Position numbers and translations under genes: made by a program
The notes under the pieces: model-generated
What the model saw: the letters and a program-made list of their open reading frames with translations, nothing else
Databases searched by the model: none
What the model was told of the DNA's origin: nothing
Shown here: piece after piece, positions 1-7,925 of the stretch
How positions within the stretch are numbered: position 1 is the stretch's first letter
How the letters are laid out: each line of letters opens with the position of its first letter
Assembly: GCF_000744225.1 (NCBI RefSeq)
Contig: NZ_JQLN01000005.1
Span: 2,441,001 to 2,505,000, forward strand
Origin: Kitasatospora mediocidica KCTC 9733
GTDB taxonomy: Bacteria > Actinomycetota > Actinomycetes > Streptomycetales > Streptomycetaceae
Direction: 5' to 3'
Length of the DNA stretch: 64,000 bases

Positions 1-726
1 GGCCAGCCGCTGCAGCAGGCGCGGGTCCTCGGCGGCCCGGACGCCGTGGCCGATCCGGCCGGCCCCCAGGTCGTCCAGGCAGTCCCGCACCGACTCGGGA
101 CCGGCCAGCTCGCCGCCGTGCGGGGCGGCCAGCAGATCACCCTTACGGGCGATCAGGAAGGCCCGGTCGAAATCCCGTGCGAGGCCGCGCCGCTCGTCGT
201 TGGAGAGGCCGAAGCCCACCACACCCTGGTCCGCGTAGCGCACCGCGAGCCGGGCCAGCGTCCGGGCGTCCATCGGCGACTTCATCCGGTTCGCGGCCAC
301 CAGCACCCGGATGCCCACACCGGTGGCCGCGGAGGCCTCCCGCACGGCGTCCAGGATCAGTTCCAGGGCGGGGATCAGGCCGCCGAGCCGCGGCGCGTAG
401 GAGGTCGGGTCGATCTGGATCTCCAGCCAGCGCGAGCCGTCGGCGACCTCGTCCTCGGCGGTCTCCCGGACCAGCCGGCGGATGTCCTGCTCGTCGCGCA
501 GCACCGAGCGCGCGGTGTCGTAGAGCCGCTGGAAGCGGAACCAGCCGCGCTCGTCGGTCGCCCGCAGTTTCGGCGGAGTGCCGCCCAGCAGGGCCTCGGG
601 CAGCCGGACCCGGTGCTTGTCGGCCAGTTCCAGCAGGGTGGCCGGGCGCATCGAACCGGTGAAGTGCAGATGGAGGTGGGCCTTCGGCAGGCCCAGGACG
701 TCTCGGCGCGGCGGCTGGTGTTCCAT
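1..726 (-). CDS. add: Adenosine deaminase, C-terminus beyond window
   Basis: This gene probably hydrolyses adenosine or deoxyadenosine to inosine in purine salvage. The first 242 codons are present and the C-terminus lies off the left edge. The metal-binding HxH is seen in KAHLHLHFTGS (His19/His21), and further on come PHGGE, which carries the catalytic Glu of this family, and the AGRIGHGVRA block. The ATG start reads MEHQPPRRDVLGLPKAHLHL and places HxH at the usual distance from the N-terminus. The metal-dependent amidohydrolase family also contains adenine deaminases, so the exact base specificity is not settled here. The gene is followed upstream by a separate minus-strand aminotransferase gene 105 bp away. 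Confidence 0.88.
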   Translation of the reverse strand, partial: MEHQPPRRDVLGLPKAHLHLHFTGSMRPATLLELADKHRVRLPEALLGGTPPKLRATDERGWFRFQRLYDTARSVLRDEQDIRRLVRETAEDEVADGSRWLEIQIDPTSYAPRLGGLIPALELILDAVREASAATGVGIRVLVAANRMKSPMDARTLARLAVRYADQGVVGFGLSNDERRGLARDFDRAFLIARKGDLLAAPHGGELAGPESVRDCLDDLGAGRIGHGVRAAEDPRLLQRLA

Positions 727-831
727 TCGCCGATCCTGCCGTATCCACCCCCCGAACGGGAACCGCCCCCTGCAAGTCCCTCGGAAGGGTGAAGGGGGCG
801 GTACCGCTCAGCGTGACGTCAGCGGTCGACG

Positions 832-2070
832 TCAGTCGCGGGCCTCGCCCAGCAGCTTCTGCATCCGGGCCGCGCCCTCGGCCAGGTCGGCGTCGCCCAG
901 CGCGTAGGAGAGCCGCAGGTAGCCGGGGGTGCCGAAGGCCTCGCCCGGGACGACCGCGACCTCGGCCTCGTCCAGGATCAGCGTGGCCAGCTCGGCGGAG
1001 GTCTTCGGACGGCGCCCGCGGATCTCCTTGCCCAGCAGGCCCTTGACCGACGGGTACACGTAGAACGCGCCCTCGGGCTCGGGGCAGAGCACGCCGTCGA
1101 TCTCGTTGAGCATCCGCACGATGGTCTGGCGGCGGCGGTCGAAGGCCGTGCGCATCTCGTCGACGGCGGTCAGGTCGCCGCTGACGGCGCTCAGCGCGGC
1201 CTGCTGCGCCACGTTGCTCACGTTGGAGGTGGCGTGCGACTGGAGGTTGGTCGCGGCGGCCACCACGTCCTTCGGGCCGATCAGCCACCCCACCCGCCAG
1301 CCGGTCATCGCGTAGGTCTTGGCGACGCCGTTGACCACGATGCACTTGTCGGCCAGCTCGGGCAGCAGCGCGGGCAGCGAGGTGAAGGTCGCGTCGCCGT
1401 AGACCAGGTGCTCGTAGATCTCGTCGGTCAGCACCCACAGGCCGTGCTCGAGGGCCCAGCGGCCGATCGCCTCGGCCTCCGCCTGGCTGTAGACGGCGCC
1501 GGTCGGGTTGGACGGCGACACGAAGAGCACCACCTTGGTGCGCTCGGTGCGGGCCGCCTCCAGCTGCTCGACGGTGACCTTGTAGCCGGTGGTCTCGTCG
1601 GCCACCACCTCGACCGCGACGCCGCCGGCGAGCTGGATCGACTCGGGGTAGGTGGTCCAGTACGGCGCCGGGACGATGACCTCGTCGCCCGGGTCCAGGA
1701 TGGCGGCGAAGGCCTCGTAGATGGCCTGCTTGCCGCCGTTGGTCACCAGCACCTGCGAGGGCTCCACCCGGTAGCCCGAGTCGCGCAGCGTCTTCGCCAC
1801 GATGGCCGCCTTGAGCTCGGGCAGGCCGCCGGCCGGCGTGTACCGGTGGTTCTTCGGCTCCCGGCAGGCCGCGACGGCGGCCTCGACGATGTAGTCCGGG
1901 GTGGGGAAGTCCGGCTCGCCTGCGCCGAAGCCGATCACGGGCCGGCCGGCCGCCTTGAGGGCCTTGGCCTTGGCATCGACGGCGAGGGTGGCGGACTCGG
2001 CGATGGCGCCGACCCGGGCCGAGACCCGGCGGTCGGAGGGAGTGGTGTTCGCGGGGGTGGAAGCGCTCAT
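832..2070 (-). CDS. aspC: Pyridoxal phosphate-dependent aminotransferase (AspC/AspAT type I)
   Basis: A class I/II aminotransferase of 412 aa, the usual length for actinobacterial aspartate aminotransferases that interconvert aspartate/oxaloacetate and glutamate/2-oxoglutarate. Family blocks seen are SPSNPTGAVY, DEIYEHLVYGD, and NGVAKTYAMTGWRVGWL, in which the Lys is the PLP-binding Schiff-base residue; the C-terminal EAEVAVVPGEAFG block binds the substrate carboxylate. The reading frame extends 12 codons upstream, but the ATG giving MSASTPANTTPSDRRVSARV is preferred because the upstream part is low-complexity and does not fit the family. It is divergent from the tRNA-Trp gene. Substrate (Asp, aromatic or prephenate) cannot be fixed from sequence. 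Confidence 0.9.
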   Translation of the reverse strand: MSASTPANTTPSDRRVSARVGAIAESATLAVDAKAKALKAAGRPVIGFGAGEPDFPTPDYIVEAAVAACREPKNHRYTPAGGLPELKAAIVAKTLRDSGYRVEPSQVLVTNGGKQAIYEAFAAILDPGDEVIVPAPYWTTYPESIQLAGGVAVEVVADETTGYKVTVEQLEAARTERTKVVLFVSPSNPTGAVYSQAEAEAIGRWALEHGLWVLTDEIYEHLVYGDATFTSLPALLPELADKCIVVNGVAKTYAMTGWRVGWLIGPKDVVAAATNLQSHATSNVSNVAQQAALSAVSGDLTAVDEMRTAFDRRRQTIVRMLNEIDGVLCPEPEGAFYVYPSVKGLLGKEIRGRRPKTSAELATLILDEAEVAVVPGEAFGTPGYLRLSYALGDADLAEGAARMQKLLGEARD

Positions 2071-2305
2071 ACCTGCATCGTCGCAGACCCCACCGGACCC
2101 GGGCATCGCCGTTTCAGCATCCGTACCTCTGGCGTCTCGTCAGGTTCGCCGGGGTGCGCCGGATGAAGAGGTTCGACCAAACGCCTCCGAACCCGTACAC
2201 TCACTGATCGATGGCTCCGGCCCGCAAGCATCACCAGAAGCGTTCACCACGCAGCCGGTCCGATGCGGTAGGTTAGGGGACATCTCAAGCGCCGCAAGGC
2301 GCTGT

Positions 2306-2378
2306 AGGGCACTAGCTCAATTGGTAGAGTTCCGGTCTCCAAAACCGGCGGTTGGGGGTTCGAGTCCCTCGTGCCCTG
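2306..2378 (+). tRNA. trnW: tRNA-Trp(CCA)
   Basis: A 73-nt cloverleaf: acceptor AGGGCAC pairs with GTGCCCT, the D-arm contains GCTCAATTGGTAGAGT, the anticodon stem CCGGT/ACCGG encloses the loop CTCCAAA with anticodon CCA, and the T-arm contains GGGGGTTCGAGTCCCTC. G is the discriminator base and the 3' CCA is not encoded. A tRNA-Trp just ahead of secE is the classic actinobacterial arrangement. Confidence 0.97.
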
Positions 2379-2396
2379 CTGCTTGATCCAAGTCCA

Positions 2397-2425
2397 GCCC
2401 GTTCGCTCCGACCGAGCGAGCGGGC
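2397..2425 (+). terminator. Hairpin after tRNA-Trp
   Basis: GCCCG-tt-CGCTC pairs with GAGCG-ag-CGGGC around a 5-nt loop, 18 bp after the tRNA. There is no U-run, as is common in streptomycetes. It may end the tRNA transcript or act as a processing site before secE. Confidence 0.5.
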
Positions 2426-2529
2426 TTGATGCGGAGAGGGCCCCACTAGCACTGCCTTTCGCCGGATCGCTCGTGCTCCCCGCGGCACGCCAGTGACACT
2501 CGGCAGGACCCGGATTCAGGTGAGGACGA

Positions 2530-2916
2530 GTGACGGAGACCACGGGCTCCACCGCAACGCCTGAGAGCGGCAACCCCGAGGGTGCCGAGGACTCGGCGCC
2601 GGTTGAGGATGCCGCGGAAGGCACTGCGAGCGCCGAGAGTGACAAGACTCTCTCGCGACGCGCTCGCAAGCGGGCCAACAAGGCCGGCGGCGGTACCGAG
2701 AAGTCGTCGGGCAAGCGCGCCAAGCGCGGCCTGGCCGCCCGCATCGGGCTCTACTACCGCCAGATCATCGCGGAGCTGCGCAAGGTCGTCTGGCCCACCC
2801 GCAGCGAGCTGATGAACTACACCAGTGTCGTGGTGGTCTTCGTGGCCGTCATCATCGGTGTCGTCGCGACGCTCGACTGGGGCTTCGCGAAGCTCAGCTT
2901 CTGGATCTTCGGCTGA
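2530..2916 (+). CDS. secE: Preprotein translocase subunit SecE
   Basis: SecE is the small clamp subunit of the SecYEG translocon in the cytoplasmic membrane. The 128-aa protein has a charged, Glu/Ala-rich N-terminal extension of about 70 residues, then the family amphipathic helix YYRQIIAELRKVVWPTRSEL and one C-terminal transmembrane helix (about residues 98-118, rich in V/I/F). The GTG start is supported by the AGGTGAGGA ribosome-binding site 4-12 bases upstream. It precedes nusG, its partner in nearly all bacteria, and follows tRNA-Trp. Confidence 0.96.
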   Translation: MTETTGSTATPESGNPEGAEDSAPVEDAAEGTASAESDKTLSRRARKRANKAGGGTEKSSGKRAKRGLAARIGLYYRQIIAELRKVVWPTRSELMNYTSVVVVFVAVIIGVVATLDWGFAKLSFWIFG

Positions 2917-2952
2917 CCCTGACGGGAGCCTCTCGCGCACACAGCATTCCCC

Positions 2953-2997
2953 GACCCGGATCGGCCCTCCAGAAACCTGGAGTGACCGGTCCGGGTC
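2953..2997 (+). terminator. Long hairpin between secE and nusG
   Basis: GACCCGGA pairs with TCCGGGTC, continued inward by TCGG/CCGG and by CTCCAG/CTGGAG around the loop AAAC. This nearly continuous stem of about 18 bp lies 37 bp after the secE stop. It is probably a terminator or attenuator with partial readthrough into nusG. Confidence 0.55.
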
Positions 2998-3153
2998 GAG
3001 CTGTCTGCACCTGCCGGACGAGCCCGCTACCGTTGACTCGGTACTGTTGAGACTTCGAGCCGCACCGCCCCCCCACGCCCGCGCCAGCGGCGCGGAGCCG
3101 GAGCGGCCCCGGAGCCGTACCATCTCCACACCTCCAGGAAAGAAGCAGCCACC

Positions 3154-4143
3154 GTGTCTGAGTCCCCCCTGTACGACGCCGACGAGACCGTCCGCGAGGC
3201 GGATGCGGATGTCGCCGCCGAGCTGGATGCGGCTGAGGCTGCCGACCCCGAGGCCACCGACTTCGCCGACGACACCGCGGAGGGTGACGACTCCGAGGCC
3301 GGCGACGACGTCGAGTTCTCCGAGTCCGCCGACGACGAGGGCGACGCCGAGCAGATCGTCGACGCCGTGGACAGCGACGAGGACGAGGTCGACGCCGCTG
3401 ACGAGGCCGCGGCCGGCGTGCCCGCCGAGGAGGCCGCGCTGCACGAGGTGAGCGACGAGGACGCCGAGGCCGCCGAGGCGTTCGACGACTCCGCCGAGGC
3501 CGAGCTGGTCGAGGAGGCGGAGGAGGCCGAGGAGGACGTCGACCCGGTCGCCAAGTTCCGTGAGGAGCTGCGCACCGCCCCCGGCGAGTGGTACGTCATC
3601 CACACCTACGCGGGTTACGAGAACCGCGTGAAGCAGAACCTCGAGCAGCGTGCCGTCTCGCTGAACGTCGAGGAGTACATCTTCCAGGCCGAGGTGCCGC
3701 AGGAAGAGGTCGTCCAGATCAAGAACGGCGACCGCAAGACGATCCGCCAGAACAAGCTCCCCGGGTACGTGCTGGTGCGCCTGGACCTGACCCCGGAGTC
3801 CTGGGGCGTCGTGCGCAACACCCCCGGTGTCACCGGCTTCGTCGGCAACGCCTACGACCCGTACCCGCTGACCCTGGACGAGGTCGTCAAGATGCTCGCG
3901 CCCGACGTGGAGCGCCAGGCGGCCAAGGACGCCGGCAAGCCCTCGCCGGTCAAGCCGAGCGAGATCCAGGTCCTGGACTTCGAGGTCGGCGACTCGGTCA
4001 CCGTCACGGACGGCCCGTTCGCGACCCTCCAGGCGACCATCAACGAGATCAACCCCGACTCGAAGAAGGTCAAGGGCCTCGTCGAGATCTTCGGCCGGGA
4101 GACCCCGGTCGAGCTCTCCTTCGACCAGATCCAGAAGAACTAG
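3154..4143 (+). CDS. nusG: Transcription termination/antitermination factor NusG
   Basis: NusG binds RNA polymerase and couples it to Rho or to the ribosome. Of its 329 residues, roughly the first 130 are an extension made almost wholly of Asp, Glu, Ala, Ser and Val. The conserved core starts near residue 145 (EWYVIHTYAGYENRVKQNLE, the NGN domain), with PGYVLVRLDL and NTPGVTGFVG following, and ends with a KOW domain (about residue 275 onward: FEVGDSVTVTDGPFA). The GTG start has an AGGAAAGAAG Shine-Dalgarno. E. coli NusG has about 180 residues, so the acidic extension nearly doubles the length; such extensions are known in actinobacterial NusG. Confidence 0.96.
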   Translation: MSESPLYDADETVREADADVAAELDAAEAADPEATDFADDTAEGDDSEAGDDVEFSESADDEGDAEQIVDAVDSDEDEVDAADEAAAGVPAEEAALHEVSDEDAEAAEAFDDSAEAELVEEAEEAEEDVDPVAKFREELRTAPGEWYVIHTYAGYENRVKQNLEQRAVSLNVEEYIFQAEVPQEEVVQIKNGDRKTIRQNKLPGYVLVRLDLTPESWGVVRNTPGVTGFVGNAYDPYPLTLDEVVKMLAPDVERQAAKDAGKPSPVKPSEIQVLDFEVGDSVTVTDGPFATLQATINEINPDSKKVKGLVEIFGRETPVELSFDQIQKN

Positions 4144-4168
4144 CCCTTCGAGGCGGTTCACAGTCCTC

Positions 4169-4210
4169 GGGTTCGGGGTGGGGCCGGTGGCCCCACCCCG
4201 AACCCGTTTT
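4169..4210 (+). terminator. Intrinsic terminator after nusG
   Basis: A perfect 17-bp stem (GGGTTCGGGGTGGGGCC with GGCCCCACCCCGAACCC) closes on a GGT loop and is followed by GTTTT. It lies 26 bp after the nusG stop. Confidence 0.85.
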
Positions 4211-4224
4211 GGCCCAGCGGCGCA

Positions 4225-4254
4225 TTGGCGTTAGCCTGGTCAGCTGTGTGTACT
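4225..4254 (+). promoter_or_regulatory. Candidate promoter of rplK-rplA
   Basis: TTGGCG (-35) and TGTACT (-10) are separated by 18 bp, just after the nusG terminator and about 60 bp before rplK. Position and spacing support it; no transcript data. Confidence 0.45.
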
Positions 4255-4313
4255 CTCGCCCGGGTGTCGCCCCGGTCCGTACACACCCATCCAACGGAAG
4301 GACCCGGAGAGAC

Positions 4314-4748
4314 ATGCCTCCCAAGAAGAAGAAGATCACGGGGCTTATCAAGCTTCAGATCAAGGCCGGCGCGGCCAACCCGGCCCCGCCGGTCGGCCCC
4401 GCGCTGGGTCAGCACGGCGTCAACATCATGGAGTTCTGCAAGGCCTACAACGCCGCGACCGAGTCGCAGCGTGGCATGGTCGTGCCGGTGGAGATCACGG
4501 TCTACGACGACCGTTCCTTCACCTTCATCACCAAGACTCCGCCGGCCGCTCGCCTCATCCTGAAGGCCGCGGGCGTGGAGAAGGGCTCCGGCGAGCCGCA
4601 CAAGACCAAGGTCGCGAAGATCAGCAGCGCCCAGGTCCGTGAGATCGCCACGACCAAGCTTCCCGACCTGAACGCCAACGACCTGGACGCGGCGGAGAAG
4701 ATCATCGCCGGCACCGCCCGGTCGATGGGCATCACGGTCGAGGGCTAA
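4314..4748 (+). CDS. rplK: 50S ribosomal protein L11
   Basis: L11 forms the base of the ribosomal stalk with the GTPase-associated region of 23S rRNA. The 144-aa product has the lysine-rich start [20 protein letters not shown], the proline-rich thiopeptide-binding segment [19 protein letters not shown] (residues 23-41), and the C-terminal RNA-binding domain ending [10 protein letters not shown]. In thiostrepton-sensitive organisms drugs bind this N-terminal Pro region; the wild-type prolines are present. The ATG has the GGAAGGA-type ribosome site. It is co-directional with rplA 72 bp downstream. Confidence 0.98.
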
Positions 4749-4820
4749 GTCCGCTTTTTTCCCCTGTGGTAGGGCCCGCGCGGCCCGTACACACCACGAC
4801 TCCACAACTCAGGAGCAGAA

Positions 4821-5540
4821 GTGCAGCGCAGCAAGGCCCTCAAGGCCGCAGACGCCAAGGTCGTAGACCGCCTGTACGCCCCGCTCGAGGCCATCCGCCT
4901 CGCTCGCGAGACGTCCACCACCAAGTTCGACGCGACCGTCGAGGTTGCCATGCGTCTGGGTGTCGACCCGCGCAAGGCCGACCAGATGGTCCGCAGCACC
5001 GTCAACCTGCCGCACGGCACCGGTAAGACCGCCCGGGTCCTGGTCTTCGCGACCGGCGACCGTGCAGAGGCAGCGCTGGCTGCGGGCGCCGACATCGTGG
5101 GCTCCGACGAGCTCATCGACGAGGTCGCCAAGGGCCGTCTGGACTTCGACGCCGTCGTCGCCACCCCGGACCTCATGGGCAAGGTCGGCCGCCTCGGCCG
5201 CGTGCTCGGCCCGCGTGGTCTGATGCCGAACCCGAAGACCGGAACGGTCACCCCGGACGTGGCGAAGGCTGTCACGGACATCAAGGGCGGCAAGATCGAG
5301 TTCCGCGTGGACAAGCACTCGAACCTGCACTTCATCATCGGGAAGACCTCCTTCACCGACGAGCAGCTGGTCGAGAACTACGCCGCGGCGCTGGACGAGG
5401 TCCTCCGGGCCAAGCCGTCCGCCGCCAAGGGCCGCTACATCAAGAAGACCGCGGTCTCGACCACCATGGGCCCCGGCATCCAGGTGGACCCGAACAAGAC
5501 CCGCAACCTCATGGTCGAGGAGGACCCGGCCTCGATCTGA
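4821..5540 (+). CDS. rplA: 50S ribosomal protein L1
   Basis: L1 builds the mobile stalk that moves E-site tRNA and in many bacteria also represses its own L11-L1 mRNA. The 239-aa product contains the family signature GRLGRVLGPRGLMPNPKTGTV and the KGGKIEFRVDKHSNLHFIIGK block. The GTG start follows AGGAG by 5 bases. L11 and L1 form a two-gene unit bounded by terminators on both sides. Confidence 0.98.
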   Translation: MQRSKALKAADAKVVDRLYAPLEAIRLARETSTTKFDATVEVAMRLGVDPRKADQMVRSTVNLPHGTGKTARVLVFATGDRAEAALAAGADIVGSDELIDEVAKGRLDFDAVVATPDLMGKVGRLGRVLGPRGLMPNPKTGTVTPDVAKAVTDIKGGKIEFRVDKHSNLHFIIGKTSFTDEQLVENYAAALDEVLRAKPSAAKGRYIKKTAVSTTMGPGIQVDPNKTRNLMVEEDPASI

Positions 5541-5580
5541 CCTCTCCAGGTCTGACGTGCCGTAGGTCTGACGCACCACC

Positions 5581-5613
5581 AGGACCCGTACCCCTTCCGG
5601 GGGTACGGGTCCT
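5581..5613 (+). terminator. Terminator after rplA
   Basis: AGGACCCGTACCCC pairs with GGGGTACGGGTCCT around a short TTCCG loop, 41 bp after the rplA stop. Confidence 0.8.
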
Positions 5614-5728
5614 GCGTCGTTCCGGTGGGGGAGTGGAAACGGAACCAAACCCGGGTGACCGGGTGTCTTCGCTGTCAGTTAGAGTCCGCTGGTCATTCGA
5701 TGTGAAGAAGTTACAAGGGGGAATCGTC

Positions 5729-6622
5729 GTGCGAGCGGTGCGGATCGCGTCGGCAGTGGCGGCATCGGCTCTACTGGTCGGGGCTCTGTCGGCCTGCGGC
5801 AGTAGCGCGAAGAAGAGCGCGGAGGCGGTGCCCAGCACCGTGGCGAGCGCTGCGGGCGCCGCCGGCGCCGGCGGTGCGGCGGCGGGGGGTGCGCACGCGA
5901 ACGCCGACCTGCTCTCGGCCGCCGCGGTGATGCAGAAGGCCGGCAGTGCCAAGCTCGCGATCAGCGCGGCGGGTGACAAGTCCGACGACGGTGGCGGCCT
6001 GTACTCCTGGGGCGCCCAGCCGGCGATGGACATCTCCGAGCAGCAGTCCGGCCAGGCGATGAAGGTCCGGATGGTCGACGGGGTGATGTACCTCGGGGTG
6101 AGCGACCAGCAGGCGGCCGCCGTCGGCGGCAAGCACTGGGTCAAGCTCGACGGCACCGGCCCGGCCGGCAGCCTGAGCGCCAACTTCCAGGCGTTGGCCA
6201 TGATGGTGAACCCGGCCGTCCAGCTCACCGCCGCGGCTCAGGGAGGCAAGGTCACCTTTGTCGGTGTGGAGTCGCTCGGCGGGGTGAGCACCCAGCACTA
6301 CCAGAGCGCGATGCCCACCGCCACCCTGGTGGCCGCCGTCCCGAACCTCTCGGACGCCGACCGCAAGGCCGTGCTGACCGCGCTGAGCCAGGACGGCTCC
6401 ACGGTCGTCTCCGACTTCTGGGTGAACGCTGACCACCAGCTGGTCCAGCAGAAGGAGGTCGGCTCGGACGGTGCCTCGGCCTCGCCGTCCGCCGACCAGA
6501 GCACCGCCACCACCACCAAGTACTCCGACTTCGGCGTAAAGGTCGTCGTGGCGGCTCCTGCGGCGAGCGACCAGGTCGCCCCGACCGACGCGCTCAAGCT
6601 GCTGGGCGCGATGACGGGCTGA
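5729..6622 (+). CDS. Putative lipoprotein (LolA/LppX-like fold suspected)
   Basis: A 297-aa secreted lipoprotein of unknown role. The GTG start (VRAVRIASAVAASALLVGAL) is chosen because AAGGGGGA lies upstream and it yields a normal lipoprotein signal with lipobox LSAC, the lipidated Cys being followed by GSSAKKS; the open frame extends 32 codons further but without signal logic. The mature part is Ala/Gly/Ser-rich, then a soluble domain with HWVKLDG and QHYQSAMP. It is a paralogue of the next gene: both share the blocks QHYQ and a segment FWVNADHQLVQQKE / LWLNDHDQLVKLER. Homologous pairs at this site between rplA and rplJ are found in streptomycetes. Probably anchored outside the membrane; ligand unknown. 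Confidence 0.8.
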   Translation: MRAVRIASAVAASALLVGALSACGSSAKKSAEAVPSTVASAAGAAGAGGAAAGGAHANADLLSAAAVMQKAGSAKLAISAAGDKSDDGGGLYSWGAQPAMDISEQQSGQAMKVRMVDGVMYLGVSDQQAAAVGGKHWVKLDGTGPAGSLSANFQALAMMVNPAVQLTAAAQGGKVTFVGVESLGGVSTQHYQSAMPTATLVAAVPNLSDADRKAVLTALSQDGSTVVSDFWVNADHQLVQQKEVGSDGASASPSADQSTATTTKYSDFGVKVVVAAPAASDQVAPTDALKLLGAMTG

Positions 6623-6707
6623 CCGGGGCCCGATGGGCGCAGCCCGCCCCGGGGTGTCTCAGATGCACGTGGCAACCTGAAGGGACTGAGTGGACCAGGA
6701 GGCAAAG

Positions 6708-7562
6708 GTGGCGGGACGGCGCACGGCGGTGGCACTGGCGGTCGCGGTCGCGTTGACCGGCGGGCTGGCGGCCTGTGACGGGAGCGGGTCCGGCGGGCCC
6801 GGGCCCGCCGCCACGTCCTCCAGCGCCTCCCCCACGGACGGCTCCAAGTCCGCCGACCGCTCCCCGCACGGGGTGATGGTCTCGGTCGCGCAGGGGCTGC
6901 TGAGCACCCGCCGGGCCAAGCTCAGCTACCAGGAGACCAGCACCCTGGCCGGCCACTCGGACACCGAGAGCGGCGACGGGGTGCTCTTCTGGGCGCCCCG
7001 GACGGTGATGCAGCTCCAGCGGACCGTCGACGGCGTCAGCAGTCAGCTGATCGTCCTGGACACCGTCTCCTACCAGGGCGGCGACGCCGCCACCGCGGCC
7101 CGCCTCGGCGGCCGGCACTGGGAGAAGTCCGCCGAGGTCACCGGGCCGGACGGCCGGACCGAGACCCCGTTCGCCGAGCTGATCGACCAGCTCAACCCGC
7201 AAGTGGCGGTGGCCGGCGCGGCCGGCGCCGCGGACCTGCGGCTGCTGGGCGAGGAGAAGCTGGGCGACAACACCGTCCAGCACTACCAGGCGAGCGTCTC
7301 GGTGGCCGACTACGTCGCGGCCCAGCAGAGCCTGCTGACCGCCAACCGCCAGCAGCAGCTCACCACGACGCTCTCCAAGGGCGGGGTGGGCACGATCGGC
7401 CTGGATCTCTGGCTGAACGACCACGACCAGCTGGTGAAGCTGGAGCGCTCCGGTCAGGGCGGTCAGGGCGGCTTCGACGAGACGGTGCTCTACAGCGACT
7501 ACGGCGGCGCCTTCTCGGTGCAGGCCCCGGCGGAGAGCGACACCCAGGACGCGGGCCATTAG
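6708..7562 (+). CDS. Putative lipoprotein, paralogue of the preceding gene
   Basis: A 284-aa predicted lipoprotein. The GTG at 6708 is preferred over the GTG at 6690 because AGGAGG lies 5 bases ahead of it. The signal sequence VAGRRTAVALAVAVALTGGL ends with lipobox LAAC followed by DGSGSGGPGP. The mature domain resembles its upstream neighbour (HWEKSAEV, QHYQASVS, LWLNDHDQLVKLER), so the two arose by tandem duplication and probably share a LolA/LppX-type lipid- or ligand-binding fold, which is inference. It is 85 bp downstream of the first and co-directional. Confidence 0.8.
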   Translation: MAGRRTAVALAVAVALTGGLAACDGSGSGGPGPAATSSSASPTDGSKSADRSPHGVMVSVAQGLLSTRRAKLSYQETSTLAGHSDTESGDGVLFWAPRTVMQLQRTVDGVSSQLIVLDTVSYQGGDAATAARLGGRHWEKSAEVTGPDGRTETPFAELIDQLNPQVAVAGAAGAADLRLLGEEKLGDNTVQHYQASVSVADYVAAQQSLLTANRQQQLTTTLSKGGVGTIGLDLWLNDHDQLVKLERSGQGGQGGFDETVLYSDYGGAFSVQAPAESDTQDAGH

Positions 7563-7579
7563 CGATCCGACTGGGTGAT

Positions 7580-7609
7580 TTGGTTTATCGACGCCGCAAC
7601 CCGTACGCT
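7580..7609 (+). promoter_or_regulatory. Candidate promoter of rplJL
   Basis: TTGGTT (-35) and TACGCT (-10) separated by 18 bp, just after the lipoprotein stop and about 310 bp before rplJ, giving a long leader RNA. Confidence 0.55.
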
Positions 7610-7614
7610 GGGGG

Positions 7615-7925
7615 AAGCCAAAGACCGCTGGTTGTCGCCGTGCGTCCGCAAGGGTGCTGGTGACCGAAGGATCTGCGCACTTGTCGCAGGCAGCCCGCGC
7701 AGGAGTGTTTGGAGCTTGGACTTCCGGTCCGCGCGGTTCGCCGTGCGACTGTCGAGGTTCTTATGAGCCCCGTGCGCCTGCGCACCGGGGCTCTCAGTGT
7801 TTTCGCACCACGGTTCGTCCGGGGCGCGGATCTGCGGAGCACTCCTTCCCGTGCGGTCCGAGGCGTAGTAGGTCGACTTGTCCAAGGTCGGCCGACCTCG
7901 ACATCACGGAAGGAGGCGTAAGCCT
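7615..7925 (+). promoter_or_regulatory. rplJ leader RNA with terminator-like hairpin
   Basis: There is no credible ORF in this untranslated stretch of about 300 bases between promoter and rplJ. A hairpin at 7765-7793 (GAGCCCCG-TGCG / CGCA-c-CGGGGCTC) is followed within 7 bases by TTTT, like an intrinsic terminator or attenuator. The region upstream (about 7655-7720) has CCGAAGG and GCAGGCAGCCCGCGCAGGAG segments that could form the L10 target. L10-L12 complexes repress their own leader in other bacteria; here this is inference from layout. Confidence 0.55.

Noticed and set aside
46..792. Long plus-strand frame opposite adenosine deaminase
   Set aside because: Shadow of the real minus-strand gene; composition is Arg/Gly/His/Val-rich with no family signal.
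2446..4161. A 571-codon minus-strand frame opposite secE-nusG
   Set aside because: Runs across two real genes and their gap; Leu/Val/Asp-rich antisense artefact.
7575..7766. Short plus-strand frames in the rplJ leader
   Set aside because: No ribosome site or family match; the region is better explained as a structured leader.
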